A DNA stretch of 64,000 nt, taken from the NCBI GenBank assembly GCA_949126835.1, contig OX421494.1, positions 21,082,196-21,146,195 on the forward strand. The letters run 5' to 3'. Of this stretch, positions 23,270 to 36,247 are shown in pieces (within the stretch, counting starts at the first letter, position 1; each line of letters opens with the position of its first letter). Under the pieces are notes generated by a model. The model saw only the letters and a program-made list of their open reading frames with translations. It did not search any database and had not been told where the DNA came from. A program made the translations under genes and the position numbers. The stretch comes from Anisus vortex (taxonomy: Eukaryota; Mollusca; Gastropoda; Planorbidae).

Positions 23270-26200
23270 CACAGCTGGAGACTTGGAAGAACTCTTCCGC
23301 CTCTCAGATGTCACCAGTGTTATTGGCGCAAAGCCCAGCGTAAGAGCAAGAAAGAAAAAAAAAACACAACACTGTAGTATCTATTATAATCAAGCATAGA
23401 ACTACTTTCCATCGTTCAAGTATAAATTATCGACTATTTAAAATATATACTTTAAATGTAAACAAACACAGAAAGGTTAAATTAGAAAACGCTTTGCAAT
23501 GTCGATAGGCAAAAGGTCAAAGCAAGTACATGTAATTCGATTTGATATTCTGATTTGAAGTAATTATCGAATTAAGTTCACGGACCAGAATAATAATAAT
23601 AACATTATAATACTATTTTGTAATCTCTTTTCCGTAAATAATGAATTAATCATGCGTTCCAGCAATATTTAGCTCATTGGTAAGGCATTATAGTATATAA
23701 CAGAGAAAAGTAAATAAGATTGTATCAATCGATCGGGAACGGACGTTCAAAAACCCGGACAAAAGTCATATTTCTGGAGTCTGGACTAGACTATAACTTG
23801 AACATGCAAGTACCGTACATATAGTAGGAATTTGGAATTACACTAAAACTTGAACCTAGATTTAATATGGACTAAACTACGATACTAAGACTTTAAATCT
23901 TGTATAAGTAGATCTACTCTGGTTGAGCGCATAACTAGCCTGAACTTGACGTACACTAGGCTTATAGTGTACAAACAAACCATGAACACAATAAACTATT
24001 GTTGTTGTTGGTTGGGAGGGGGGGGTTGTGGGGCGCTGGAAGAAACAAATACGAGGGGGAGGTGTAGTATAGTCACTTGCTCTTTGGTGACCTTTCACAC
24101 ACCCTGGTTCACTACCCCCCCCCCCCCATCCCCAACCCCCTTTTCAGGACTTGTTTCCGTACACAATTCCTTCAACAATGGCCCATGGTCGTGATTTCTC
24201 TGTGGGCATTGCCTCTCACAACCTTTACAGAGACAACAAAAGAGGGAAGTGACACAATGACAGCGTTGGGTTGTGTGTGTGTGTGTGTGTGTGTACAGGT
24301 TTCTGAAATAACGACAACGTTTTTTTTGTGTGTGTTTTCTTTCTCAAAGTAAAGCTAACCAAAACTTTAAAAAGAACCAAAGAAATAATCACGTCTTGTT
24401 TATAACCATAGTCGCCACATTCTAATAGTAGCCATAGTCTAGCTATAAACTTAACTCCTAAGTCGGGTTCAATTAAACCTGCTAGGAACAATTAAAATTA
24501 AAAACTACTACTATAAAAAATAAAGTATAAATAAAGTATAAAGTATAAATAAAACTAACTATTGCCTACATCATAAGGAATGAGACTAGATATGTTCGTT
24601 TATACTTTATACAAATAATCTTTTTTTTTTAAAAGGACGCAATGAAGTATTTACTATTTAGGCCCTATTTTTGCATTTTACCGAGGAGTCTGGGGTATGT
24701 GTCGTAAACATCGATGTAGTCTGCTGACCTAATTTCCCTTTCAAACTATTCGAGGTCACATACAAGGGGTGAAAATGTTTTTAGGGAAATGGGAGGAAGG
24801 GGGGAGGGGGCATTATAATATATCCATTAACACCCAACTTGTTTTAAGTTTAGAATAAACAAGGTACGGCAGAAACAGCGCATTTGGAATTATAAATAAA
24901 TAAGTGGAGCATTATCGTTCTCTTAACTCTTAACACACCTACTTAAAGCGTTCTGCTTTGGAATGCCGTAGTAGAGTTGAACTGTTGACTCTATTAAAGA
25001 CATACGATTGACACCATTAACAACACAGGTGCACTGTGGGTATTTAAAAGACTTGGCATATTAAATGTGGAGACTACATTAAGTTTATTCTAAGGAAAAA
25101 CTTATAGGCGTGTGTGTGCGCAGGGCCGTCTAAAGTAGTATAATATGCCAGTGCCAGGCTGACTGGCGTTGGGCCCCATTCTATAAGTTATAAGAAAGAA
25201 GAGACCTGAGAATATTTTTTATCTCTTCGCATTAAATTTTGCCTTTTGAGTTTTAAGGGCTCCGGAGCAATGTATACCCGCCGCATCCCCTCCCCTTGTG
25301 TGCATTACTGTTAAATGGCTATCATATGGTTATTCATGTTTTATTACAAAATGTAAAAATTGCAGCTTTGAACTGATATTAACTTTTTAGTTGTAACAAC
25401 GTTCAACCAGGATGCTTGATTTTCTTAACAACTTTAATAAGACGCTGAGGACTAGGCCTATGCGTACATGTATAAATATATACACCTGTAGATCTATTTA
25501 CATATAGCCTACAAACTGACATTTTAAAAATATTACAATTAGACATGTGATAAATTAGGATCATAAGGTAGACTTACTCGGCCAGTCTAAAAACAAAAAG
25601 AGTGTAGTCCTGCAAATGTTAGGGAAAAGTTAAGAGCCCAGTCAAAAGAAACGTAAATACTTTTAAAATGGTCGTGGCACCAGTCCGCCAGGCAGGCAGT
25701 TATAACGCCGTCGCCGTATGCGGTGTCAGGAGCAGGGGCTTTGGAGATGAAAGATGGCGGCGATGAAAGGGGAAAAAATACATTAATGCACACTGAGACA
25801 TATCAGAATAAATATACAAAATGAAATAGCTTGTAACAGCAACGGTTGAGAAACGTAAATAAATCTCTGCCCCCTACTACTATCGCGAATCAACTGAAGT
25901 TTTTTTCTTAGTAAGCCTGCAGTTAAAACGTAATAGATGTAGGCCTATAGCATAATATAGCATTTCTGTGAGTGTGAGTAGTTCTTTAAAACTAAAAGAA
26001 AACAAGGCCTTTGCTAAATCAACGAAACTTGGTCAAATCTACATAGAAACTTCGTGCAGTCTACACTACTACAGTGGGGCTGATGGACTAGAAATTCAGC
26101 ATTCAATGCAAGTAGGGCCTATACAACAAAAAGCACACGGTTGGAAAGTGTTAATCTGTTCCAGCATGTGTGCGCACATGCCAGGCATGTCTGAACGTTA

Positions 26201-27060
26201 AGGTCTAAGTGAAACATGATCTATTCCTGGTGTATTTATATGTCACTGCATGATTCACCTATTCCAGCAAGAAAACAAAAAAAAAAGCGATACCAAATGA
26301 TGCTGGGGGGGGGGGATATGGTGGTATGTGTGCAGGGGGTGGGGTAATACAATACAATGACCACGTGGTGTACCTGTGGTACTTGACATTTCGCCGCAGG
26401 GCCCTCGCATTGTTGGGCTCCCGCACCTGGTAGCGATGAAATGGGTGGTGAGAAACTATGGGGAAGGGAGGTAGGAAACCAAAAACACTACGCCGCTGTA
26501 CCACAGTAGGCCTACAATAAAACATATCGTATGACACCCTTTGCTTTCCACTGAGTCGAACATTTTGACGTCTTCCGCTATTTGTTGCTTTATACCTAGT
26601 GCTGGCTGTATATTTATATAAATATACTAGGAGTTATGCCCGTCAAAAATGACAGAGAAACGAATGATTACAATGTGTTTTGTTAAAAGAGAAAGAAATA
26701 TAAGCCATAACAGAGGATCCTGCTTTGGCCAATAAACAAAAATAAATAAATGTTTCATTTACACCATTAGCCAAAAAAAGAAAAGGTATGCCTAAATGGA
26801 ATTATTTCAGGAACACACTTCAAACTCTCCAAACCTCTCAACGAAATCTAGACAACTCTGCAATAATGTATCTAGATGTAGGCCCTATAACAACTTTTCT
26901 ACTGGCAAACGTTTGAATTGGATGGGCGAAAACAGGTTCTACTTGCGTGCATTAACAAAAACCCATGGCCTACATTGGCCTACATTTCAGGCTATATTGA
27001 CGATATTGAATTTGTATGAGACTAGAATATGTCTACAAATTAAAAAAAAGGTGTTATCTA
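23270..27060. other. Non-coding stretch
   Basis: No gene is supported. It contains a GT microsatellite near 24271-24294, a C11 tract near 24115, a G10 tract near 26306, and a possible hAT-type left end (cagggccgtctaaag) near 25122 with no matching right end found. Several frames of 70-90 codons have no domain. Confidence 0.4.
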
Positions 27061-27068
27061 CGGTAAAA

Positions 27069-27241
27069 CAATATTCCCAGCAAAGAAGGACGAGGCTCTC
27101 AATAAGTCAGCCAATCCACTTAAATACAATATTCCCAGTAAAGAAGGACGAGGCTCTCAATAAGTCAGCCAATCCACTTAAATACAATATTCCCAGCAAA
27201 GAAGGACGAGGCTCTCAATAAGTCAGCCAATCCACTTAAAT
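27069..27241. repeat. 58-bp tandem triplication
   Basis: Three units of 58 bp, beginning caatattcccagcaaagaag and ending aatccacttaaata, differ by a single base (cagcaaag or cagtaaag) and the last end (taaatat). The near identity implies recent expansion. Confidence 0.9.
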
Positions 27242-27244
27242 ATA

Positions 27245-29780
27245 CCGTAAGTTTTTTATTCAATTACATAATGATCCCAATACACACACTTATTTCAAAG
27301 GTATAGAAAATAAGACAAGTGTCAATGCCATACAATTATATATGGGCCTACACCTATATCTATTATCTTGCATTCAAAATATATTATTTTTACACTACTG
27401 CTACATGAGAGGTTGGTTGGCATATCGGCCTGTGCCTTCTCTAGGCCTTTGCTTTAATTCTACTTCTTCATTCTCAACTCATTTTTAAGAAAAAAAAGAA
27501 AACATCAAGCATCCATGAAATCTTTACCATTTTGTGTATAGTATTGACTATTGAATAAATAGTATACAGTGTTATGGAAGTCCGGGCAGGTTGGAAGGGG
27601 TCCATGATATAACATGTAACATTAGTAACATGCACAGTAATTTCAGGTGTGTGGGGGGGGGGGGGGGACAAAATATTAAAATAGATCTAGGCCTATCTAG
27701 TATATAGTACAAATTCTTTTTATACAGTAGGGTATGTTACATGTAAAACCGAAAATGTGTAGGCCCTGAAAAAGACTGATACAAACATTCACACAGTGGT
27801 TCATGGGAGTGTCAAACAGGTAGAATACGGCTTTAACCAGGATTCATAACATTCATGAAAAGTGGGACCATTTTGAGGTCAGTGCACCTGCCCTATTTCA
27901 CTAGCATCACTATTAAATATGGGCCAACATTTATTAATATCTCAAGAGACACACTGGCAAGTGCACACACACACACAATAAACTAGACCAGTGACAGTGA
28001 GGGCAGCCTGCAGATAGTTGGGCTAGAAATTATTATGAAAAGTTAATAACTGTTTGTATAATTAAAAAAATATCATTATGGACACGTAATAAAAAATTAA
28101 TTTTAATTGACTACTTTAATGTATATGCCTGCCTTCCTAAAAATAGCCTGTATAATAATTGATATGATTGTAGTTTATAATAATATAGACATTATCACTC
28201 AATCAAATCATATCTGCTTAATTAATTAGGCTTACTAAGTGTAGTCTAGTAGCCTAATACAGCTAAAGAAGTGAAATGTATCATAAAATAATTTAGGCAT
28301 ATTATCAATGATATGAATTACTAGACGTAACATCATATCATATCTGTACCTAATAGTAAATATTAAATAGGCCTCTCTAGTTAAAATAGGACCAAAATAT
28401 CTTTAGAATAAATAAATAGGCCTAGTTGAACTATGATCCTGGTTAACTACAATTCACTATCCTAAATAAAAATACTAGACTAGACTAGTTCGAAATAGTA
28501 GGCCTAAGTTAGTTTAATTAAAATTACTTATTATTGAAAGTTATATAAGTAACTTAGGCTACTCACTCATACATAGAGAATAGTGATTCAATAGTGTCAT
28601 CAAAATCCAACTCCCCCAACTCCTGTTTCTTTGTAGTAGGACTGAATCTAAAAACACTGCAATCCAAAAGCATAGGGCATAGGCATAGGCCTACAGAAAA
28701 TCTCCATACTCCATAAAATCACAACTGCAAATGTAACCCAATGTTCACAACTGGATAAGGTAATCCTAATAATTATTTACAGAAATTATTTTCCTTTTTA
28801 GGTCTAGTGTCTAGTACGCTTGTAACCCTTAGCTTGACGAAACATCTACTACACGACTGAGTTACGTATCGCACGCCGAACAAGTCATGATAAGAAGAAG
28901 ACGATGAAGCACAACACTCAGTATCACTGCAACTTACTAACACAAAAATGGCACACCTGTTTATTTTTCCGTCGCCGAATTACGTCCATGACTTGGAAGA
29001 CACTGTTTTATGTCTATGGTTGTAACTGTTTAGGCCTACCTATTTATTGAATGAGTGTTTTACAACATGATGCGAGATAACTGCGCATGACAGACGACAG
29101 CTTTAGATGTCTTCTTTTAACACAGCCCGCTTCCATTTTATTGATCGCGTTTGCCCTTTGACCCTTGAGACAAATACGTTTGGCAAGGTAACGAAATCAA
29201 GGGGCAGTAACACAAACAATTTTGATGAAATAACTAAATCTTTTTGGAGTTATCCACTTGCGAGTTTTTTTTTTTTTTTACAAAATATAGAAGTACATGC
29301 ACAACTAATATTACTAATACAGGTCAACATAGTAGAAAATTTTTTTTTTTCTTGATATACCGGTATATAAAAATGATAATCAATATAACATGTAGGCCTA
29401 CATTTTTTTCTTTCATAAGCAATTTCTGTTTATAATTTTTAGGCATAGGTATCATTTTTTTTTTTCAAACACTTTAATTGATCTTGTTATATTTTTTTTC
29501 ATGACTGCATAAAATTATTGGTAACAAGTTATGCCAGTTCGTGCTGCAGTTAGTACTATCAGATTGTTAACATGACAACCCAGATTCTAGCACTGCCACC
29601 CTGCAGGAGTTTTGGGATATGGACATAATACTACTTCTACTTAAAGTTAAAGGAATGTCTGTAGAATTATAAGACAATTTAATGAATTGAAAATTTGAAG
29701 TGAATACATTATTAAAAAAAAACATTTGGGGTATAAAACAAGTATTTTTAGTTCAAACACAATTAACCTTTGTTGGAGGA
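27245..29780. other. Non-coding stretch
   Basis: No gene is supported. It is AT-rich, with a G12-13 tract at 27654-27667, a short CA repeat near 27967, T-rich runs at 29266 and 29340, and a dense group of TAGGCCTA words at 28370-29040. Confidence 0.45.
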
Positions 29781-29784
29781 ACTT

Positions 29785-30025
29785 GAGCAATGGTAAAGTA
29801 TCCTTATATACCATGGTGGCCTCTGAGGCCTAATTCATTACATACAAGGGGATAGTGTGGCCAGGGCAAAGCAAATCCCCTGTTACTTTACCCCAACAAA
29901 TGTCCAATACACCAATATATGTTTGGTAGATACAGGGATAAACTCCAGACCCATGAAAAAAATCCTAGCCTTCTTTAGGACTGGAACCAAATCCAAGCAT
30001 GTTGTCACTAGACCACCATGCCCCC
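29785..30025 (-). repeat. Decayed tRNA-derived SINE
   Basis: The order of words follows the SINE at 41085-41335: gtaaagtatcctt, then ataccatggtggcc, acaaggggatagtgtggcca, ttactttaccccaaca, and a degenerate head ending accaccatgcccc. The head (RNA polymerase III promoter side) lies at the right, so the element reads on the minus strand. Many substitutions suggest age. Confidence 0.55.
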
Positions 30026-30107
30026 TCCACCTGCAGTAGTAGCTATTAATACTTTTATAAACTTGAGAATTAAATTTATCTTTAAAAATTACAACCTTTT
30101 ATACTAT

Positions 30108-30563
30108 CAGGGTTCGTACAGAAAAATCGTCTAAAAATTCCAGGAGTTTTCCAGGAGTGTTCCAGAAGTTTTTCAGGAGTAAATTTTTTGAAAAGCCAAG
30201 CTGAGCCCTTTAAAAAAAACAGACACCAGGCTACACAGCTTTTTTTTACGACATTATATAGCATCCCAAATTTAGATAGAAAAAAAAACAAGATTTAGTA
30301 AAAAAAAAACAAAAAAAAAACGGAGTGGCATAAACAGTGGCAATAAGGTTTAACTCCAATAGGGCTTTCTGGAAAAGTGAAAGTACAATCTAAGAGCAGT
30401 GATTACAATTTTTTTATTAATAATTAATCTTCCTCCAAAAATAAGGAGTTTTTAGTTATTTCCCAGGACTAAATGCAGTTTTTCCAGGAGTTTTAAGGTC
30501 CTGGAACACAACTTTTTGTTTTCCAGGAGCTTCAAGGAGTTTCCAGGAGCTGTACGAACCCTG
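30108..30563. mobile_element. MITE, CAGGGTTCGTACAG ends, 6-bp TSD
   Basis: The ends cagggttcgtacag (30108-30121) and ctgtacgaaccctg (30550-30563) are perfect inverted copies of 14 bp. Abutting them is the perfect 6-bp repeat tactat (30102-30107 and 30564-30569). Inside, the phrase ttccaggag is repeated at both ends in inverted sense (ccaggagttttccaggagtg on the left; ccaggagcttcaaggagttt on the right). It is non-coding. The end type is hAT-like, with a 6-bp duplication. Confidence 0.85.
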
Positions 30564-30569
30564 TACTAT

Positions 30570-32460
30570 GTTTTATACTATAGGAAAGAGAAACAACATT
30601 ACCAGTTTAGATGGCATATAAATATAAAGGTTTACTGCATACAATAATTTTTGCATCTATTCCATGCGCCACTTTTTTCTAAAACATCAGTGTGGGGATA
30701 TTGAAAGGAAATATTATCAATGAAACATAGACATGACAGTAAAGTAACAGATAAAGCTTTTACACCAGTTTTAGCTACAAAAGAGATTACGCAATATTTG
30801 AATTTAATTGGTGAGAAGATTTCAACAATAATATGACAGATGATCTTAAATGGTGAGCCAAGGAAGACATGTTTTCCAAGATGTAAATTTTAGTATAAGC
30901 TGCATAATGCATAGTGTTATTAATTCATATAATCTTCAATATTCTGAAGTGTTGAGCATAATTGTATTAAATGATACTACCTTAGTACCTACCAGTATTA
31001 TCTCATTATAACAAAAGTGACACTGACACCTTGCAATATTTCATTAGCATAATTTATAATTAAAAAGTCTTATCCCAACCAGAAAATCACTAACTAACAT
31101 ACTTAAAATGTTTAAAAAGACACCTTAAAAATATAAATTATGACTGAATAGTTTTTTTTTTAACTAAGTAATTAAAAAAAACAAACATGTACAATAAAAT
31201 ATGAGAAATATAAGCTGCTACTTGGTTTTACTGAATCTTGTATGATTTAGCTCAAATTTGTTATAAAAAGTAATTTACTTTAATTTGTCAGAAAACTATC
31301 GTCCCTAATATTATTACTACTATCTCTTAGAAAAATAAATTGTAGTTTTATTAAGTGTATTTTATTGCATGTTCTAAGCTGCTATCAGGTAGCAACACAA
31401 GCTAAACAGATTCAGTATGTATTTTTGGCTATTGAAATAAAAAATTTTTTTATCAATCAATGCACACTGGTGACTTGGTGTAATTATTTATTTCATATAA
31501 TAATAATACATTTCAGCATTCAGAATTGACAAATAAATCTTAATTAGTTATAGTATAGAGAAGTGAAAAAAAAAATTAAAAAGCAATCATCTGATCAACT
31601 CAGAATCTGTATAATTTGCCGAGCTCTCTCTTCTTTGCTTGAATCAGAAGAATCTGTCGATTGAAAATTCAGAAACATTAGAAACTCGTACATTGTGTAC
31701 ACATCTTAATCTTGGTAAATGAAAGTGTAAAAATAAGTGTTAAATAAATTGGGGCAATAAAAGTGAAGATATATTTTCATATAATCACATTTATAACCTT
31801 GTGTGAAATATAAATCTTCAGAATCAAACACACACAAATGTTTCATAAAAATATACATTTCCACAGCTACTGAGATGCACAATTTTAAGATGACATTAAC
31901 ATGAATGAATGTTTGGGTAAAATAAACTTTGCATTTGTACTCGAGTTAAAATCAGTTGGACAGTGAGTCATAAGGGAAAGATTGCTAAAACTTAAAACTG
32001 GTGAAAAAAAAACAACAGATTTCATCAAAATAGATAGGCAGCTGTATAATCCTCTCTCTGTATCATATACTGAATCTAACAGCTAAAAAATTTAGAAAAG
32101 TATTATAATTGTACTCTAAAATATGTTAACAGGTATTGTACATTTGCTCAATAAAGTATGCATTATCATTAAATAGCATTATCAACATTTGTTTATCTTA
32201 GCTTTGTAAAAATAAAATCAGACTAAGACATATCAAGCTTTTTTTTTTATTGCATTTTTCTTTTTCAGTCAAAACATTTGAATGCAACTAAAACATTTTT
32301 TTTTTGCATTTCCCCTGAAAGTAGGAAATACTGATTTCTGATTTTACTAGCTACTAGTTTATGCCTCTAGTTTCAGCTTGATGGATTAGAGGGAGAGGAC
32401 CAAATTGAGTCAATAATTTAGGTAACATAAAGCATTTAAAAACTAGTTAGTTTCTATTGA
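30570..32460. other. Non-coding stretch
   Basis: AT-rich DNA without supported genes or clear repeats. It may be part of a long intergenic region 3' to the C7orf50-like gene. Confidence 0.45.
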
Positions 32461-32461
32461 T

Positions 32462-32509
32462 CCATCAATTGTGGGAGCATTAAAACCCATGGAAGGCTTT
32501 GGCCTGTTT
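32462..32509 (-). repeat. LINE 3'-end fragment
   Basis: The phrase ccatggaaggctttggcctg, preceded by gtgggagcattaaaac, corresponds to the 3' end of the LINE at 12424-12718 (ccatgtagggctttggcctg). It is cut off at 32510 by a transposon insertion, and no LINE sequence continues on the far side. Confidence 0.5.
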
Positions 32510-33177
32510 CAGACATGCCTACCCCTAAGGACTAAAAAGAGGAACAATCTTGATGAAAAAGAGGATTTTTCATCAAAAAAGCGGAACACTCTTTATCCGA
32601 CAATCTTTTATAACCAAAAAAAAAAAAAAAAAAAAAAGAAAGCTAAAATCTAGGCCTATTATTAGATTTAAAATGTAGGTAGGCTTACGTTTCACAGACA
32701 ATTCGCAATGGATCTAGATCTAGTAGGCCTACAAAGAACATTAAATTCACATTTGCTGAATAAACTCCTCTGAATATTCCTTCCAATAACACTGAATTAG
32801 TTCTTTTACAATTTGAACAAGTCATATTTAAACTTTCTGAGTCAGGACGTTTAGACATTTTCACAATCTTAGCAATACAGTAAAGGAAAAGAATATTAAT
32901 TGCCAAACACGAGTAATACCGCAAAAAACGTTAGAAAAGCCCACAATATCTCTTTTAATAAACCCAGAAAACCCAAGTAATGATAATTATAGCATTGCGA
33001 CTTTTTTGTGCCTTTGTTTTATCAACCTAGACACGAACTATATTTCAACCCATGAAAAACCCAAACTTTCCAATTTGGCGTAACAAAACTAGTAAAAAGC
33101 GTAACGGCGTAACAAAGTGTGTTTTTTAATCAAAAAGCGGAACAAATACGCCAAAAGCGGAACGGTAGGCATGTCTG
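32510..33177. mobile_element. Non-autonomous element, 6-bp TSD
   Basis: Left end cagacatgcctacc (32510) and right end ggtaggcatgtctg (33177) are perfect 14-bp inverted copies. The 6-mer ctgttt abuts both ends (32504-32509 and 33178-33183). The ends resemble those of the 15374-17779 element (cagacctgcctaccc), which has transposase remnants and may be the autonomous relative. The interior repeats the phrase aaaagcggaac and includes an A23 run (32617-32637). Confidence 0.85.
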
Positions 33178-33283
33178 CTGTTTGTTTTATACACAAGAAT
33201 TTAGCCAATATTTTGGTTCAGATGTAATATTATATATGCACACATATAAAAGCTTCATGCATTAAAGCAAAGACTTCCATCTA

Positions 33284-33406
33284 CTAACCGTCTTCTTTCT
33301 TGTCTGAATTAATAATTTTCTCTGCTTCTATTTTAGTCTGCTCCTTTGACTTTCCTTTCAGGCCTTCCAAGTATAACAGTAAAATCTCAAAGTCTTGATC
33401 AAGCAA
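33284..33406 (-). CDS. C7orf50: C7orf50-like, last coding exon
   Basis: 41 codons including TAG (33284-33286, followed by a second TAG). The acceptor ctag precedes TTGCTTGATCAAG at 33406, phase 0, matching the upstream exon. The intron is 188 bp (33407-33594). Confidence 0.85.
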   Translation of the reverse strand: MLDQDFEILLLYLEGLKGKSKEQTKIEAEKIINSDKKEDG

Positions 33407-34044
33407 CTAGATGTAAAATGAAACAATAGACAAGTTATTGTATAATAAATAATCAAAGAGAAAAGGCTATGTGTTTCTAATTGAATCAAAAAGCATTATA
33501 ATGTGAATTCCTTGGTAAAATTGTAAATACATGTAGTTTCAAAGCTAATAAATTGGCTACACACACAAAACCTTTAAAATATTTTTGAACTTACCAAAGA
33601 TTCATTATACATGATATTGAACAAATGAACCTGCAACATTTTGTTAAATTTCCATTGCTTTCTGTTACTATGCCAGAGTCTTAGATAATCAATAGTTCTT
33701 TTACTTTTATCACTGGGGGCTGCAGAATCAAGCTTCTCTGCTTTCTTTTTCTTCTTCTTTTTCTCCGTAACAACTGTTTCAGAAATTGAATCTTCATTGT
33801 CCGCTAAAGGAAGTCCCAAATTTACACCAGCTTGCTGTAAAATATTGGTGTCAACTACACCCAAATCAGAATCAACATTAGCTTTTGGTTCTGTTTTGCC
33901 TTTTTTCCCTTCTGCATTTTTTTTACTTGGAGATATTGAAGAAGCTTCTTCAGGCAATGAATCGTCTAATTTTCTTTTTCTTTCTCTCTCATTAGCAGGT
34001 TTCAAGTTTACTGCTGAGCCCCATTTTTGTGTAGCCTTGACCAT
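33284..34044 (-). CDS. C7orf50: C7orf50-like protein with WKF domain (two coding exons)
   Basis: The joined exons 34044-33595 and 33406-33284 give 190 residues, close to the length I know for vertebrate C7orf50. Residues 1-110 are charged and low-complexity, with lysine tracts (94-101, KKKKKKKKAE region) as in nucleolar proteins. Residues 116-133 carry RTIDYLRLWHSNRKQWKF, the diagnostic WKF core (DUF2373, Pfam WKF). The second exon supplies the helical end DQDFEILLLYLEGLKGKSKE, corresponding to the LLxYLEGL-G segment of the family. The start codon chosen (34042-34044) is the first ATG giving MVKATQKW, just inside an exon whose acceptor (ttacag) ends at 34075; a 5' untranslated exon must lie further upstream. 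The molecular role of the family is poorly known; RNA-binding and nucleolar location have been suggested for the human protein. Confidence 0.85.
33595..34044 (-). CDS. C7orf50: C7orf50-like, first coding exon
   Basis: 150 codons from ATG to the donor TTTG|GTAAGT (intron from 33594). The exon itself begins at 34074 after a polypyrimidine/ttacag acceptor, leaving about 30 bases of 5' UTR. The exit phase is 0. Confidence 0.85.
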
Positions 34045-34079
34045 CTTTTTTGTCTGGTTTAGTAATTTTTTTAACTGTA

Positions 34080-34780
34080 AAAAAAAAAGTGTCAAGTTTT
34101 AGTTAAATTAAAAAATACATGCTTTATGTACTGACTAATAAACTCTGTCTATGTTATTTCATTTTTCTACAATTTTGTTTTAAATAAATTTTTTACAAAA
34201 CCTTGTCTTCTGTTCACTGTCTAAGATCTTGTTTACTATGAAATAATATACTCAATTGATGAATGTTTAAAAAAGTATTTAATGCTTGAGCTTAAGTACA
34301 ATAATAATAATAACATTCAACTTCACTAGTTAATAATAGGTAGCTTCCTTGTAGCTAGCAAAAAAATCAACAAGAACCCTAGCTGCGACACTGCATGATT
34401 TATTTAGATTTTGGTGCAGAAAGTACTAGAATGGATTTTCCAGAAGCTTTCTGAACGCAAAAGAAACGGCTTAGCCTACTTACTAGAAAGTGGTAGAGAC
34501 TATACTATGAGAAAATATTGGTGTTATTATGTCATAATAAATAAACTATCTACGCTATTATTCTTTGCACCAAAATTAAATAACTCTACATGAACTAGCG
34601 AGACCATTGCAAATACAAAATACAATAAAGAAAAATATTACTACATGCTGTACACATATGACAAAATTTTGTTCTCTACAATTCAATATGGATATTGACT
34701 GTAGTCTATGAATTTATTTAATTTTGAATGCTGGCAAATTTCCATAAGTTTACTACTTAATTAGTACATATGTATAATTT
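34080..34780. other. Upstream region or 5' intron of the C7orf50-like gene
   Basis: No coding signal is visible. By position it is the intron before the first coding exon, since an acceptor is present at 34075. I could not place the 5' untranslated exon or a promoter. Confidence 0.4.
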
Positions 34781-34784
34781 ACAG

Positions 34785-34965
34785 TATCCCTCTCAGACCA
34801 TGTTGCAGAAGCATTCACAAGTTTTAAAGCCACGGCATACGAGGGGATAGAATAGTCAAACAGGCAATGGCAAACACAATGTATGCCCTGCTGTCTTAAC
34901 TTTCCTCAACTATTGTCACTTTGTCAGGTATCCATCAGAGCTGGGTTGATACAGAGAACCGACCT
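34785..34965 (-). repeat. Decayed tRNA-derived SINE fragment
   Basis: The words ccacggcatacgaggggata, tgccctgctgtctt and catcagagctgggttgatac follow the body of the SINE at 41085-41335 in the same order. The tRNA-like head is not recognisable. Confidence 0.5.
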
Positions 34966-35115
34966 CAGAAATAAAAGAGTATTTAACTGGGATGGGAGCC
35001 CAAGAGCTTCGTAATGGACATCTATACAGGCTGCCTCTTGACCACCCTGGCCAATAGGTTACATAAATTGAATAAAGATATGTTTTTATTGACGGAGTGA
35101 TTATTCGCACAGTTC

Positions 35116-35155
35116 TTCATATAACGCTAAGCGTTATATAAGCGTTATATGAAGA
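35116..35155. repeat. 40-bp near-perfect palindrome
   Basis: The sequence runs cttcatataacgctaagcgt and tatataagcgttatatgaag; the reverse complement is nearly the same sequence with shifted centre. It contains ataacgct three times in alternating orientation. It directly precedes a partial inverted copy of the Helitron-like repeat. Confidence 0.7.
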
Positions 35156-35174
35156 TTTCTAGCTGCAGATAACG

Positions 35175-35325
35175 CTTGTCCGGTGTGAAAAATTATTAGA
35201 CAGTATATAGGTCTAGGCCTAAATAGGTCAGTGACACAAACTCACGTGTTTTCAAATTGACCAATGGGGATCCGTGGGGACACAAACACGATCTTTTTAA
35301 ATATATAAACTTGCTTTTTAAAAAT
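35175..35325 (-). repeat. Partial copy of the 40-kb Helitron-like repeat
   Basis: In reverse orientation it matches the 5' 150 bases of the elements at 40175 and 40613. Shared words (plus strand here) are gaaaaattattagacagtat, taggtctaggcctaaatagg, gtgttttcaaattgaccaat and ggggatccgtgggg. The tRNA-like segment and the 3' hairpin end are missing. Confidence 0.7.
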
Positions 35326-36247
35326 AAGTTTATTTTCTATTTTATTTTTTACCTTAAATTAATTTAAAAGAGATGTTATGCGCAAACCCCTTCACATTTT
35401 TTATATAACATAAACCGATTAGTTTTGCACCGAATTATTCCCACTTTGTATAGGCCTAGAACTTACTGACTTACCGTATAATACTTTATAATTATAGTAC
35501 AAGTTATAGGCTACTTATTGAACAACGCATAATTATTCCTACTATATTATAATATTATATAGTATATAACTCAGAACGTTTTAAAATGTAAATTATATAA
35601 ATGACTTATATTTATAATTTATATCTATTTATCTATCTTATAATACAAATGATCCTTCTATAAATAAGAACAACATTGGGTCCAATTATTAGGCCTAGGG
35701 CCTATATATTAATACTAGGCCTATATTGTATATTAGAGAATATAGTTCCCTACAATCACTACTTTACTATCACTTACTATGACACTAGCCTAGCGTGACT
35801 AGGCCTAAGCCACTTTAGTGCACTAGGCTACCACATTTTCTTGCGGAGAAATAGTTAGTAAAGTTAAAAAAATAAAAGCTAGGTATACACTATACTTATT
35901 ATTATACTTTAGTGAAGTTTAGTGTAGGCCTAATTGGTTCTTTTTTTGTTCGCTATATCTAGACTAGTGATAATGAGGTGCCACATATTTTGGATTCTTC
36001 TAATTTATATATAAAAATAAGTTTATGGTAAGCCAAGTTTATAGTCGGACTTAAATACTTAAACGAAGTGGCTATTCGGACCCGGTAGACTTAGTGATAA
36101 ATATTAGTATCGGTTAGTTTATATAGGTTAGGGATGGATTTGTAGTACTTTTGGTAATAGATAGTATCGGTTAGGTTATAAAGTTATAAAGGATAGGATA
36201 GGGATAGATTTGGTGTTTTCTGTGCTACTTCTTATAATATATATACA

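Noticed and set aside
33574..33594. Extension of the C7orf50-like exon by six codons to the next stop
   Set aside because: The extension begins exactly at a GTAAGT donor, and the next exon continues the domain in phase.
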